Source: Defluviimonas salinarum (GTDB lineage Bacteria; Pseudomonadota; Alphaproteobacteria; Rhodobacterales; Rhodobacteraceae). From it: 64,000 bases of DNA. Positions 41,692-50,112 of the stretch are shown one piece after another. Below the pieces are notes generated by a model. The model worked only from the letters and a program-made list of their open reading frames with translations. It had not been told where the DNA came from and did not search any database. Every line of letters begins with the position of its first letter. Positions within the stretch are counted from its first letter, which is position 1. The stretch lies in assembly GCF_026013545.1 (NCBI RefSeq), contig NZ_JAPDOG010000010.1:1-64000 (forward strand), in the 5' to 3' direction. A program made the translations under genes and the position numbers.

Positions 41692-42738
41692 ATGGAGTCA
41701 CTCCCTGCTGGCACTCTCGCCGCAATCGTCGGGCTCGTCGGCGGCATCGTTCTGGGGCTCGCCGCGCGGCTTGGCGAGTTCTGCACGCTCGGTGCGATCG
41801 AGGCGGCCTTCTATGGTGAGGACCAGCGCAGGCTGCGGCTCTGGGGCGTGGTGCTCGGCACCTCGATCATCGGCATCTTCGCCGCCGCAGCGCTCGGCTG
41901 GGCCGATCCGGCAGCGAGCTTCTACCACACGATTGGCTGGAACCCCCTCGCCTCGGTTCTCGGCGGGCTTCTCTTCGGCTACGGCATGGCTATGGCCGGA
42001 AACTGCGGCTTCGGCGCGCTGGTGCGGTTCGGCGGCGGTGACCTGCGGTCGCTGGTCGTCGTTGTGGTGATCGGCATCTTCGCCTTCGTGACGCTGTCCG
42101 GCCCGCTGGCGCCGATCCGGGTCGCGCTCTTCGCGCAGTCACCCTCCGAGGGTCCGCAGGGCTTCGCGCATCTCTTCGCGGACCTGTCCGGGCTGCCACC
42201 CCTCCTCTTCGCCCTGATCGCCGGGGGCGGTGCATTCACATGGGCACTCGGCCACCGGCCGCTGCGCCGCTCGCCGCGGCAGATCTGCTGGGGCGTCGCG
42301 GCCGGTCTGGCGGTGGTCTGGTGCTTCGTCGGCACCTCGCTCCTCGCCGAGTACAGTTTCGGCGAAATCGGCGTCGAGGGGCCGTCCTTCACCGCGCCGC
42401 TCGGACGCACGATCCTTTACGCGATGACGTCGAGCGCGGGCGGTCCCGGCTTCTCGGTCGGTGTCGTCGCCGGCGTTCTCGCCGGTGCGTTCATCGGGTC
42501 GAGCATCCGTCACCGCTTCCGCTGGGAGGCCTGCGAGGATCCCCGCGAGCTCGGCCGCCAGATCTCGGGGGCGGCGATGATGGGCATCGGCGGAACGCTG
42601 GCGCTGGGCTGTTCGATCGGGCAGGGCATCAGTGCGATGTCCACGCTGGCCTATTCCGCACCGGTCACACTCGGCGCGATCCTGCTCGGCGCCCTGGTCG
42701 GGTTGCGGCGGCTGATCCAGGGGTTCCAGCCGGACTGA
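41692..42738 (+). CDS. YeeE/YedE-family transporter (putative thiosulfate/sulfur importer), second copy
   Basis: 348 aa with about nine membrane spans. Family cysteines appear at Cys31 (LGEFCTLGAIEAAF), Cys105 (MAGNCGFGALVRFGGGD) and in ALGCSIGQGISAM near residue 308. It starts 47 bases after soxR on the same strand, with GGGAGG upstream, and belongs to the regulator operon. SoxT-type permeases next to soxR are known to be needed for induction by thiosulfate in other alphaproteobacteria. This copy is the better SoxT candidate for signal import, while the one at 28870-29931 may have a bulk role; that division is inference. Confidence 0.85.
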   Translation: MESLPAGTLAAIVGLVGGIVLGLAARLGEFCTLGAIEAAFYGEDQRRLRLWGVVLGTSIIGIFAAAALGWADPAASFYHTIGWNPLASVLGGLLFGYGMAMAGNCGFGALVRFGGGDLRSLVVVVVIGIFAFVTLSGPLAPIRVALFAQSPSEGPQGFAHLFADLSGLPPLLFALIAGGGAFTWALGHRPLRRSPRQICWGVAAGLAVVWCFVGTSLLAEYSFGEIGVEGPSFTAPLGRTILYAMTSSAGGPGFSVGVVAGVLAGAFIGSSIRHRFRWEACEDPRELGRQISGAAMMGIGGTLALGCSIGQGISAMSTLAYSAPVTLGAILLGALVGLRRLIQGFQPD

Positions 42739-42749
42739 CGAATCCGGCG

Positions 42750-45161
42750 TCACGCTCTCTGACGAGCGTTTCCGGGATCCCAGGCGGGTTCGTCGAGCAG
42801 CGTAAAGGCGCGCCGTTCGCCGAGGATGACCGCCTCCAGGTCACCCGAGGCATCGGGATCCAGGTAGGCGAAGGCAAGGCTCTTGCCGGTCGCATGGCCA
42901 AAGCCGCCGGAGGTGCAGACGCCCACAACCCTGTCGCCCAGCATCACCGCCTCGCCGCCGTAGATGTCGCAATCGGTTGCCGCGACCGTACCATAGACAA
43001 GCCGGGTCGCAACGCCGGTCCTGCGGCGGGCCTCGGTGGCGGCGCGGCCGATGAAGTTGCCCTTGTCCGGCGCGTGGAAGCGCAGGCAATCGGCCTCGAC
43101 GAGGGTGATCTCGTTGGTCAACTCGGCGCCGAAACCGCGATAACCCTTTTCCATGCGCAGCGAATTCACCGCGTGACTGCCGAAATCGGCGATGCCGTGG
43201 GGCTCTCCCGATGCCCGGATCGCATCGTAGAGCTTGCCCAGTTCGGCCATCGGGGCATGAAGTTCCCAGCCCAGCTCACCGACATAGGTTACCCGAAGCG
43301 CGCGGACCGGAACATTTGCGACGGTGATCTCCTGCCCGGTGAGCCAGCGGAAAGCTTCGTTGCTCAAATCCGCATCGGTCAGCGGCGCCAGAACGGCGCG
43401 TGCCCCGGGGCCGGCGACGACCAGCATGCCGTAATCGTCGGTCACATTTGTGATGGTCACGTCCGCGCCGGTGGCGGCGCGCAGATGGTCGAGCGCCTGC
43501 CGCTCGGCACCGGCTCCGGTCAGCACATAGAAGCGGTCGTCGGCAAGCCGGGTGATGGTCCATTCGCCCTCGATCCGGCCACCCTCCGAGAGGACATGGG
43601 TGAGGGTGATGCCGCCCGGCTTCCGCGGCAGCCGGTTCGCCGTCAGCCGGTCGAGAAGCGCCTCGGCGCCGGGGCCGGTGACGTCGAACTTGGCGAAGCT
43701 CGACAGGTCCATGACGCCCACGCGCTCTCGCACCGCCCGGCACTCGGCGGCCACCAGGTCGAAGGTGTTGTTGCGCCGGTACTGCAGCTGTTCGACGAAG
43801 CCCGCCGGGGCGAAGTACTTGGGCCGCTCCCAGCCGTAGACCTCGGTGTGGACGGCCCCTCTCGCCGTCAGCTTGTCGTGGAGCGGCGTCACCCGGCTCG
43901 GACGGCCGGCATGGATCTCGCGTCCGGGCAGCGGGGTCTCGAACATGTTGTGATAGTCGTCGAAGCTCTTGGCGCGGGTGTAGTCCGCATCGGCGTAGCC
44001 GCCGAAGCGGCGCGGATCGACGCTGGCCATGTTGATCTCGACATCGCCATGCACCATCCACTGCGCGAGGTACTTTCCGCACCCGGCGCCCTGGGCGATG
44101 CCGATCGACGATCCGCAGCATTGCCAGAAGTTCCGGACCCCATGCGCGGGGCCGACCAGCGGGTTGCCATCCGGCGTGTGCGGAATGGCACCGTTGATGA
44201 CGCGCTTGATGCCCGCCTCGGCGAAGATCGACATCCGCTCCAGCGCCTTTTCGAGCCAGGGGGCGATGCGGTCGAGGTCACCCTCGAACAGCTCGTTCTC
44301 GCTCTGCCATTCCGGCCGGCCGCCGCGGCCCGCCCAGGCCTCCTTCGCGCCGTAATGCTCGTAGATGCCGACGAGCCCGGCCTTCTGTTCCTGCCGGTAA
44401 TAGCCGGCGGTGGCCGGGTCGCGCATCACTGGCAGCTCGGTATCGAGGCCCTTGAAGGCTGCGAGCGGCTCCGTCACCAGGTACTGGTGCTCCATGTTGG
44501 TGATCGGCGTTTCGGCACCAACCCAGGCGCCGACCTCGCGGGCATAGCAGCCGCCGGCGTTGACGACGTGCTCGCAGATGACGCTGCCCTGTTCGGTCAC
44601 CACCGCGAACTCGCCCGAGGGCAGCCGGTTGATGCCGGTCACCCGGTTGCGCCGGACGATCGTTGCCCCGAGCTGCCGCGCCCCGGCGGCCATCGCGTTG
44701 CAGGCGCTGGCCGGGTCGACATGGCCGTCCATCGTCGTATGCGCGCCGGCAAGGATGCCCTCGGTGTTCAGCCAGGGATTCAGCGCGCGGATCCGCTCGG
44801 GGCCGATGATCTCCATCTCGAAGCCGACGTTGGCGGCGAAGCCCGCGACATGGCGGAACCAGTCCACCTCTTCCGGCGTCGTGGCGAGCCGGATGCCGCC
44901 ACAGCCGTGCCAGCCGGTCGGATGGCCGGTCAGCTTCTCCAGCCGCGGATAGAGCGTGTTGGAGTAGTGGTGGATCTTGGCCATGTTGTAGTTGCCGATG
45001 AACGACGGGCACTGGCCCGCCGCATGCCAGGTGGAGCCGCTCGTCAACTCGCCCTTTTCGATCAGCAGCACATCCTTCCAGCCTTCCTCGGCCAGGTGAT
45101 AGGCGAGGCCGACGCCCATCATGCCGCCCCCGACGATGACCACTTTCGCTTGCGACTGCAT
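42750..45161 (-). CDS. FAD-dependent dimethylglycine/sarcosine dehydrogenase-like protein
   Basis: 803 aa. N-terminal DAO-type FAD domain with VVIVGGGMMGVGLAYHLAEE at 7-26 and a His in STWHAAGQCP (about residue 47) at the place where DMGDH-type enzymes attach FAD. The C-terminal half (from about 430) is a GcvT-like folate-binding module (FDVTGPGAEALLDRLTANRL, RALRVTYVGELGWELHAPM) that would take the released methyl as methylene-tetrahydrofolate. It starts 24 bases after the MttB-type gene and is likely its operon partner in demethylating a methylated amine or betaine. The true substrate is open. Convergent with the YeeE gene, 11 bases apart. Confidence 0.85.
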   Translation of the reverse strand: MQSQAKVVIVGGGMMGVGLAYHLAEEGWKDVLLIEKGELTSGSTWHAAGQCPSFIGNYNMAKIHHYSNTLYPRLEKLTGHPTGWHGCGGIRLATTPEEVDWFRHVAGFAANVGFEMEIIGPERIRALNPWLNTEGILAGAHTTMDGHVDPASACNAMAAGARQLGATIVRRNRVTGINRLPSGEFAVVTEQGSVICEHVVNAGGCYAREVGAWVGAETPITNMEHQYLVTEPLAAFKGLDTELPVMRDPATAGYYRQEQKAGLVGIYEHYGAKEAWAGRGGRPEWQSENELFEGDLDRIAPWLEKALERMSIFAEAGIKRVINGAIPHTPDGNPLVGPAHGVRNFWQCCGSSIGIAQGAGCGKYLAQWMVHGDVEINMASVDPRRFGGYADADYTRAKSFDDYHNMFETPLPGREIHAGRPSRVTPLHDKLTARGAVHTEVYGWERPKYFAPAGFVEQLQYRRNNTFDLVAAECRAVRERVGVMDLSSFAKFDVTGPGAEALLDRLTANRLPRKPGGITLTHVLSEGGRIEGEWTITRLADDRFYVLTGAGAERQALDHLRAATGADVTITNVTDDYGMLVVAGPGARAVLAPLTDADLSNEAFRWLTGQEITVANVPVRALRVTYVGELGWELHAPMAELGKLYDAIRASGEPHGIADFGSHAVNSLRMEKGYRGFGAELTNEITLVEADCLRFHAPDKGNFIGRAATEARRRTGVATRLVYGTVAATDCDIYGGEAVMLGDRVVGVCTSGGFGHATGKSLAFAYLDPDASGDLEAVILGERRAFTLLDEPAWDPGNARQRA

Positions 45162-45185
45162 GACGAGCTTCCTTGCTTGGCGGGT

Positions 45186-46739
45186 TTACCAGATACCGTT
45201 GCCGGCGCGCATGCGCGCCTTCGGCAGAACGATGTTGTAGCTTTCGCGCAGGCGTGCATCGACGCTGTCGCTGATGTGGCGGGGATAGTGGTCGGCCAGG
45301 AGCTGGCGCACCCGGCCGCGCGCCACCTCGCGCGCATCCCTTGCACCGGCGTCCTGCCATTCGCTGATGCTGCGGCGGTCGGCGATCTCCGGGTAGAGGT
45401 AGTCGGTCTTCATCCGCGCGAAGGTCTGCGGATGGCCGAGGAAGTGCCCCGCACCCATCACCACGTCGCGGATCGCCTCGAAGCTGAGCGCATCCTCGCT
45501 GACCTCGACCCCCTTCACCGTGCGCAGCACCGCGCCGAGAAGGTCGTTGTCCAGCACATAGCTTTCGAACGCGGTGCCCATCAGGCTGCCCTGCATCCCG
45601 GCGCATTCGTGGATCATCGTGGCCCCGGCATGGGCGGCGAGCGAGATCGTGTAGCCCTTCTCCCCGCCCGCCTGGGCGTCGGGCAGCTTGCTGTCGGTCA
45701 TGCCCGCGGGGACCGAGTTCGGCAGGTCGTAGAACCCCGCCATCTGCGCGCAGGCCGCCGACAGGAGCGCCTGCTCGCCCGATCCGCCCGACATCGCGCC
45801 GGTGCGCAGGTCCGATACGAAGGGCCAGGCGGCGAAGATGCCGCGGCAGTTCGGGTCGATGATGTTGCACAGAATGAGCCCCGCGAGCACCTCGGCACAG
45901 GCCTGCGCCACCGCCCCCGCCAGCGCCGCCGGCGCCGTCGCCCCGGCCTGACCGGCCGCGACGAGGAGGATCGGCATGCCGGCGAGGACCGCCGCCTCCA
46001 GCGCGTCGCAGCTTTCGGTGGCAAAGCGCATCGGCGGCACGACGTGGCAGCAGACGGCGGTGCAGAAGGGCCGCTCGCGGAACCTGCCCTCGCCGCCCGC
46101 GACCATGTCCAGCATCGGCTGCACGGCGCGCACGCTGTTGCCGTCGGTGTAGCTGACGGCGATCGATTTCGTGGTGCCCGAGAGGCAGGCATAGGTGGTG
46201 TTGATGTCGAGATCGAGGATGGTGTCGGTGTCGCGCGCCACGACGGAGCGGTGATACCAGTGGATATTGTCGAGCCGGTCCACCAGGCGGGCGATGTCGT
46301 AGAGATCGGCCACCGTGCTTTCGCGGTACCTGCCGGTCACGAAATCCATGATGGTCGGGGCCGCTCCGCCGGTGCCCGCGTGTACGCGCCGCCCGCCGAT
46401 CTCCAGATCGTGGACCGGGTCGAGCCCGTGCAGCGTGAACCGGCGCCGCGTCCGGGCGATCACGTCCTCGACCAGCGCGCGGGGAAACCGCAGGCGGCCG
46501 TCCTCGTCGACCCGGCACCCGGCCGCGATGGCGCGCTGCTCGAGGCTCGGCGTGACCTGCGAAAGCCCGAGATCCTCGAGAAGACGTAGAACCAACTGAT
46601 GGATCCGTTCCATCTCGGACCCGGTCAGCGGCTGGTACTGCCCACCGACCATGCCGGGCGTGATCGGAGGTGGCGCCGGCGTCGGCTCGGCGCCACCGCG
46701 TCCCGGGCGTTTGGATCGGCGAGGCGAAAGATTGGACAT
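45186..46739 (-). CDS. trimethylamine methyltransferase (MttB) superfamily protein, non-pyrrolysine
   Basis: 517 aa from ATG 46739, with GGAGGG about 7 bases upstream. The sequence follows the MttB superfamily TIM-barrel (GGAAPTIMDFVTGRYRESTV, ACLSGTTKSIAVSYTDGN, AGATMIHECAGMQGSLMGTA). The frame is uninterrupted, so it lacks the in-frame amber (pyrrolysine) of true TMA methyltransferases and belongs with the MtgB-like group that acts on glycine betaine, proline betaine or carnitine. No corrinoid-binding protein gene is adjacent, which is odd for the known mechanism. The DMGDH-like gene follows directly. Confidence 0.85.
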   Translation of the reverse strand: MSNLSPRRSKRPGRGGAEPTPAPPPITPGMVGGQYQPLTGSEMERIHQLVLRLLEDLGLSQVTPSLEQRAIAAGCRVDEDGRLRFPRALVEDVIARTRRRFTLHGLDPVHDLEIGGRRVHAGTGGAAPTIMDFVTGRYRESTVADLYDIARLVDRLDNIHWYHRSVVARDTDTILDLDINTTYACLSGTTKSIAVSYTDGNSVRAVQPMLDMVAGGEGRFRERPFCTAVCCHVVPPMRFATESCDALEAAVLAGMPILLVAAGQAGATAPAALAGAVAQACAEVLAGLILCNIIDPNCRGIFAAWPFVSDLRTGAMSGGSGEQALLSAACAQMAGFYDLPNSVPAGMTDSKLPDAQAGGEKGYTISLAAHAGATMIHECAGMQGSLMGTAFESYVLDNDLLGAVLRTVKGVEVSEDALSFEAIRDVVMGAGHFLGHPQTFARMKTDYLYPEIADRRSISEWQDAGARDAREVARGRVRQLLADHYPRHISDSVDARLRESYNIVLPKARMRAGNGIW

Positions 46740-46831
46740 GACGGCCCTCCGGAGGTCTTCCGAGGGTGCAGTTGACCGGCTTTTGCGCCGGGGTTCAAAC
46801 GATCAATCCGAATGCAATGCATTCCCGAAGA

Positions 46832-47752
46832 TCATGCGTGAGGCGAGTTTTCTGCAACCTCACCCCTTATCCACTGAAGGAAACTGGCTATGGCAGGAAC
46901 ATCCGCGTCTTTCTCCAATGCGCCAACGTAATAGCCCTCGCGCGTCTCCAGCACCTTGTCGACCGGGCGGACCAGGCGCCCCTCGGCCAGCATCGGGTCG
47001 GTGATGTAGCTCCAGCCCAGCGCCACGCCGCGCCCGGCCTCGGCCGCCTGGATGATCATCGGATAGCTGTTCAGGCGGACGCCGCGCCGCACCGGCTGAC
47101 CCGTAGCGCCCTGGGTCGCAAGCCAGACGCGCCAGTCCACGCCGCCCCAGATATTGCCGCCGCCGTCGAGATGCAGAAGCGTCTGGTCGAGCATGTCCGA
47201 AGGCGCGCGGAGCTCCGGGTGGCTCCGCAGGTATTCGGGGCTACAGACAGGATAGACCCGCTCCCCGAACAGAAGATGCGTCCGGGCGCCCTCCCATAGC
47301 CCGACGCCGTAGAGGATCGCCACATCCACGCCTTCCTGGCGCAGGTCCACCCTCTGGTCCGTCGCGAGTATCCTGAGGTCGATTTCGGGATGCCGGGCGC
47401 TGAACCTCTCCAGCCGCGGCATCAGCCAGAAATAGGAAAACGCGACCGAGGCCGCGACGGTGATCTGCGGATTCACCGTCGCGGCGCGCAGCCCGGTGAC
47501 GCAGGTCTCGATCTCCTGCAGGCCCCGAGTCACGGATTCGAAGAGCCGCCGCCCCTCGGCGGTCGGTTCGATCGCCCGGTGCAGGCGCCGGAAGAGCGCC
47601 ACGCCCAGCTGCTCCTCGAGCGCCTTGATCTGCCGGCTGACGGCGCTTTGCGTCAGGCACAGCTCATCCGCCGCGAGCGTGAAGCTCTTTCGGCGGGCCA
47701 CGACCTCGAACGTGTGGAACAGCGACAGGGACGGCATCGTGTATCGTTTCAA
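46832..47752 (-). CDS. LysR-family transcriptional regulator (GcvA-like)
   Basis: 306 aa from TTG 47752, with GGAGG 5 bases before; ATG 47737 is also possible. Helix-turn-helix: FEVVARRKSFTLAADELCLT then QSAVSRQIKALEEQLGVALF. The effector domain resembles the GcvA group (amino-acid-linked regulators). The start TTGA overlaps the stop of the histidine kinase gene, while 92 bases separate its stop from the MttB-type gene on the same strand. It may control the methylamine genes, the two-component operon, or both. A palindrome CCTCCGGAGG lies just before mttB. Confidence 0.85.
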   Translation of the reverse strand: MKRYTMPSLSLFHTFEVVARRKSFTLAADELCLTQSAVSRQIKALEEQLGVALFRRLHRAIEPTAEGRRLFESVTRGLQEIETCVTGLRAATVNPQITVAASVAFSYFWLMPRLERFSARHPEIDLRILATDQRVDLRQEGVDVAILYGVGLWEGARTHLLFGERVYPVCSPEYLRSHPELRAPSDMLDQTLLHLDGGGNIWGGVDWRVWLATQGATGQPVRRGVRLNSYPMIIQAAEAGRGVALGWSYITDPMLAEGRLVRPVDKVLETREGYYVGALEKDADVPAIASFLQWIRGEVAENSPHA

Positions 47753-49149
47753 GCGCTCCTCCGGCTCCGGGTGTCAGGTACTTCTGCCGCCGCCGGAAAG
47801 CACAGGCTGACCTTCAGGCCGGGCGCGTTGTCTTCGAGGGCAAGGTCCGCCCCGTGAAGGCCCGCCGTGGCGGCGACGAGCGCCAGCCCGAGCCCGTTTC
47901 CGGGCGTCGTGCGGCTGCGCTCGAGCCGGTAGAGCCGGCGCAGGACGTTCTCACGCTCGGTCTCGGGAACGCCCGGCCCGCGATCGGTGACCACAAGCGT
48001 GACGCTGTCCGCGTCCTGGCGAACGGTAATTCCGATATCGGTGCCGGGCGGGGTATGGCGCAGCGCGTTCTCGATCAGGTTCGCGAGGGCCTGGCCGATC
48101 AGCCCCTTGTTGCCCATGATCGTCGCCGGGCCGTCGGGCAGGAGGAGCGCCAGCTTGCGGCCATCTTCCTCGGCGGCGGGGGCGTAGAGCTCGGTCATCT
48201 CGGCCGCGACATGCGCGAGGTCGAGGGCCGCGAAATTCGCGCGCGCGCCGCCGCCCTCGATCTGGGCGATCTGCAACAGCGCATGGAAGATGCCGACCGC
48301 GCCGTCGGCCTCGGCGATGGCGCGGTCGGCGAGTGTGGCCTCGGTGCTCGCGTCGGGCAGCCGGTCGCGCAGGTCGTGGAGCAGGACCGCCATCCGCTGC
48401 AGCGGCGTCTTCAAGTCATGCGCGATGTCGGCCGAGACCTGGCGCAGGGCCTCGGTCGCGGCCTCCTGCGCGGCGGCCATCCGGTTCACCTGCACGCCGA
48501 TGCGGGCGAGGTCGTCCGCGCGCCCCGGCTCGGCCGGGATCCTTGCGTCGAGCGCGCCTTCGGAGAGCCTGCCGAGCGTCGCCTCGATGAGGTCGACGCG
48601 CCGGCGCGCCCGGGTCGCGATGATCGCGCCCGCGCCGAGCGAGATCAGAACCGTGGGCGCGAGGCTGAGCGCCAGTAGTGCCAGGAAGGTCCTGCCAAGC
48701 TCGTGGATCGGTGTCCGGCTTTCGGCGAGGATGAGAACACCGCCCGCCATCCGTTCGATCAGGGGGAAGTAGCCGTGCTCGCCCAGCGGCCGGCCCTCGG
48801 GCATCCTGCGGATCTGGACACCGGCGCCGGTCAGCACCGCGTTGGCATTGCCGGTGACGCGGCCATCCGGCGCGATATAGGCGAAGACACGCTGCGCGGG
48901 ATCGGCGGCGTTGGCCTCGGCCATGACGAGGATCTCGAGCGCGCTGGGCGAGGCGGCGACCTGGAACCCCGCCATGTGCTGCGTGAGGTTCGCGCGCATG
49001 CCGGTCTCGATCGCGCTGCGAAGGCTGAGATAGGCGAGGCCGAGCGTCACAAGGTTGACCACCGCCACGACGGCCACGAGCCCGATCGCCTGGCGCATCG
49101 GCGTCGAGCCGGCGCTGCGCCGCAGGGCGCGGATGAGCCCGGACCGCAT
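47749..49149 (-). CDS. membrane sensor histidine kinase
   Basis: 466 aa. Two membrane helices (about 20-45 and 155-180) bracket a periplasmic sensor loop of about 110 residues. A HAMP linker follows, then H-box ADIAHDLKTPLQRM (phospho-His near 247), N-box NLIENALRHTPPG, G1 DRGPGVPE and G2 TTPGNGLGLALVAA. It pairs with the response regulator encoded 3 bases upstream. The divergently transcribed DegP-like protease suggests envelope stress as the signal; the loop gives no direct clue. Confidence 0.88.
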   Translation of the reverse strand: MRSGLIRALRRSAGSTPMRQAIGLVAVVAVVNLVTLGLAYLSLRSAIETGMRANLTQHMAGFQVAASPSALEILVMAEANAADPAQRVFAYIAPDGRVTGNANAVLTGAGVQIRRMPEGRPLGEHGYFPLIERMAGGVLILAESRTPIHELGRTFLALLALSLAPTVLISLGAGAIIATRARRRVDLIEATLGRLSEGALDARIPAEPGRADDLARIGVQVNRMAAAQEAATEALRQVSADIAHDLKTPLQRMAVLLHDLRDRLPDASTEATLADRAIAEADGAVGIFHALLQIAQIEGGGARANFAALDLAHVAAEMTELYAPAAEEDGRKLALLLPDGPATIMGNKGLIGQALANLIENALRHTPPGTDIGITVRQDADSVTLVVTDRGPGVPETERENVLRRLYRLERSRTTPGNGLGLALVAATAGLHGADLALEDNAPGLKVSLCFPAAAEVPDTRSRRSA

Positions 49150-49152
49150 CGC

Positions 49153-49824
49153 TCAGGCCTCGATCTTGTAGCCCGCGCCGCGCACGGTGTGGATCAGTTC
49201 GCGGTCGAAGGGTTTGTCGACCTTGGCGCGGAGCCGGCTGACATGGGTCTCGACCACGTTGGTCTGCGGATCGAAGCTCAGGTCCCAGACCGCTTCCAGG
49301 AGCATCGTCCGGGTCTGGACCCGGCCCTTTCGGCGCAAAAGGTGTTCCAGGAGCGCGAACTCGCGCGGCAGGAGGTCGATCGTGCGGCCGGCACGGGTCA
49401 CCGTGCGCGCGATGAGATCCATCCGCAGGTCGCCCGCCGTCAGGACCGTCTCGGTCATGGGCTGGGACGCGCGCCGTGCGAGGACCGCGATCCGCGCCGA
49501 AAGCTCGCCGAAGGCGAAGGGCTTGACGAGGTAGTCGTCGCCGCCCGCCTGCAACCCCTCGATCCGGTCGTCGACCCCGCCGACGGCGGTAAGAAAGATC
49601 GCCGGAACCGTGACCTTGGCCGAGCGCAGCGCGCGCAGCAGCGACAGCCCGTCGAGCCCCGGCAGCATCCGGTCGACGATCATCACGTCGTAGCCGCCCG
49701 CCATCGCCGGGACGAGCCCGTCGCGTCCGTCGGCGACGTGATCGACGACGTGGCCCTCCTCGCGAAGGCCCTTGACGATATAGGCGGCCGTGGTCTGGTC
49801 GTCTTCGATCAGCAGGAGTTTCAT
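49153..49824 (-). CDS. OmpR/PhoB-family response regulator
   Basis: 223 aa from ATG 49824, with AAGGA 4-5 bases upstream; a longer in-frame ATG at 49875 is less likely. Receiver domain MKLLLIEDDQTTAAYIVKGL with the phospho-acceptor Asp51 in YDVMIVDRMLPG and Lys in DDYLVKPFAF; C-terminal winged helix with LLPREFALLEHLLRRKG and VVETHVSRLRAKVDKPF. It is divergent from the degP-like gene with a 288-base gap and is a likely activator of that protease. Confidence 0.9.
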   Translation of the reverse strand: MKLLLIEDDQTTAAYIVKGLREEGHVVDHVADGRDGLVPAMAGGYDVMIVDRMLPGLDGLSLLRALRSAKVTVPAIFLTAVGGVDDRIEGLQAGGDDYLVKPFAFGELSARIAVLARRASQPMTETVLTAGDLRMDLIARTVTRAGRTIDLLPREFALLEHLLRRKGRVQTRTMLLEAVWDLSFDPQTNVVETHVSRLRAKVDKPFDRELIHTVRGAGYKIEA

Positions 49825-50059
49825 GTTGTCCTTCGAGGCATCCACGCCGGTCTCATGCGCCGGAAAGGTAATCATTCCACATGCCTTTCAAAAGACGGTC
49901 GTTCGGGGTGTGAAAGGGATTATGGCGCGGGGTTCCGACCCGTTCCTGAATGCGGGGTTACATATCTGTCGGAACTCCTGACGCGCGGCATCTGACCCTT
50001 TCGTGAGAAACCTGTCGGATTTGCAATCTTCGCGTCGGACGCCCGAAAGGTTGCAGACC

Positions 50060-50105
50060 TAAGTCATGTCCATCCCCGGTCCGGTACCGGACACGACTTA
50101 AGGAG
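50060..50105 (+). promoter_or_regulatory. leader hairpin abutting the degP-like ribosome site
   Basis: TAAGTCATGTCC (50060-50071) pairs with GGACACGACTTA (50089-50100), 11 of 12 positions. The loop contains a perfect inner palindrome TCCGGTACCGGA (50080-50091). The last arm bases run into the Shine-Dalgarno TTAAGGAGA, so folding would partly hide it. It could be an RNA thermosensor-like or attenuating structure, or a DNA site for the divergent response regulator. The remaining gap 49825-50059 shows no other clear feature. Confidence 0.5.
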
Positions 50106-50112
50106 ATACGAC

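Noticed and set aside
42240-46589. 1449-codon open frame on the plus strand
   Set aside because: It is antisense to the MttB-type and DMGDH-like genes, which have clear domains and ribosome sites. Its translation is rich in Arg, Gly, His and Asp without recognisable motifs, as expected from the antisense of GC-rich genes.
45186-46739. Pyrrolysine-containing MttB
   Set aside because: The frame runs through with no in-frame TAG, and no pyl genes are visible, so pyrrolysine use is not supported.
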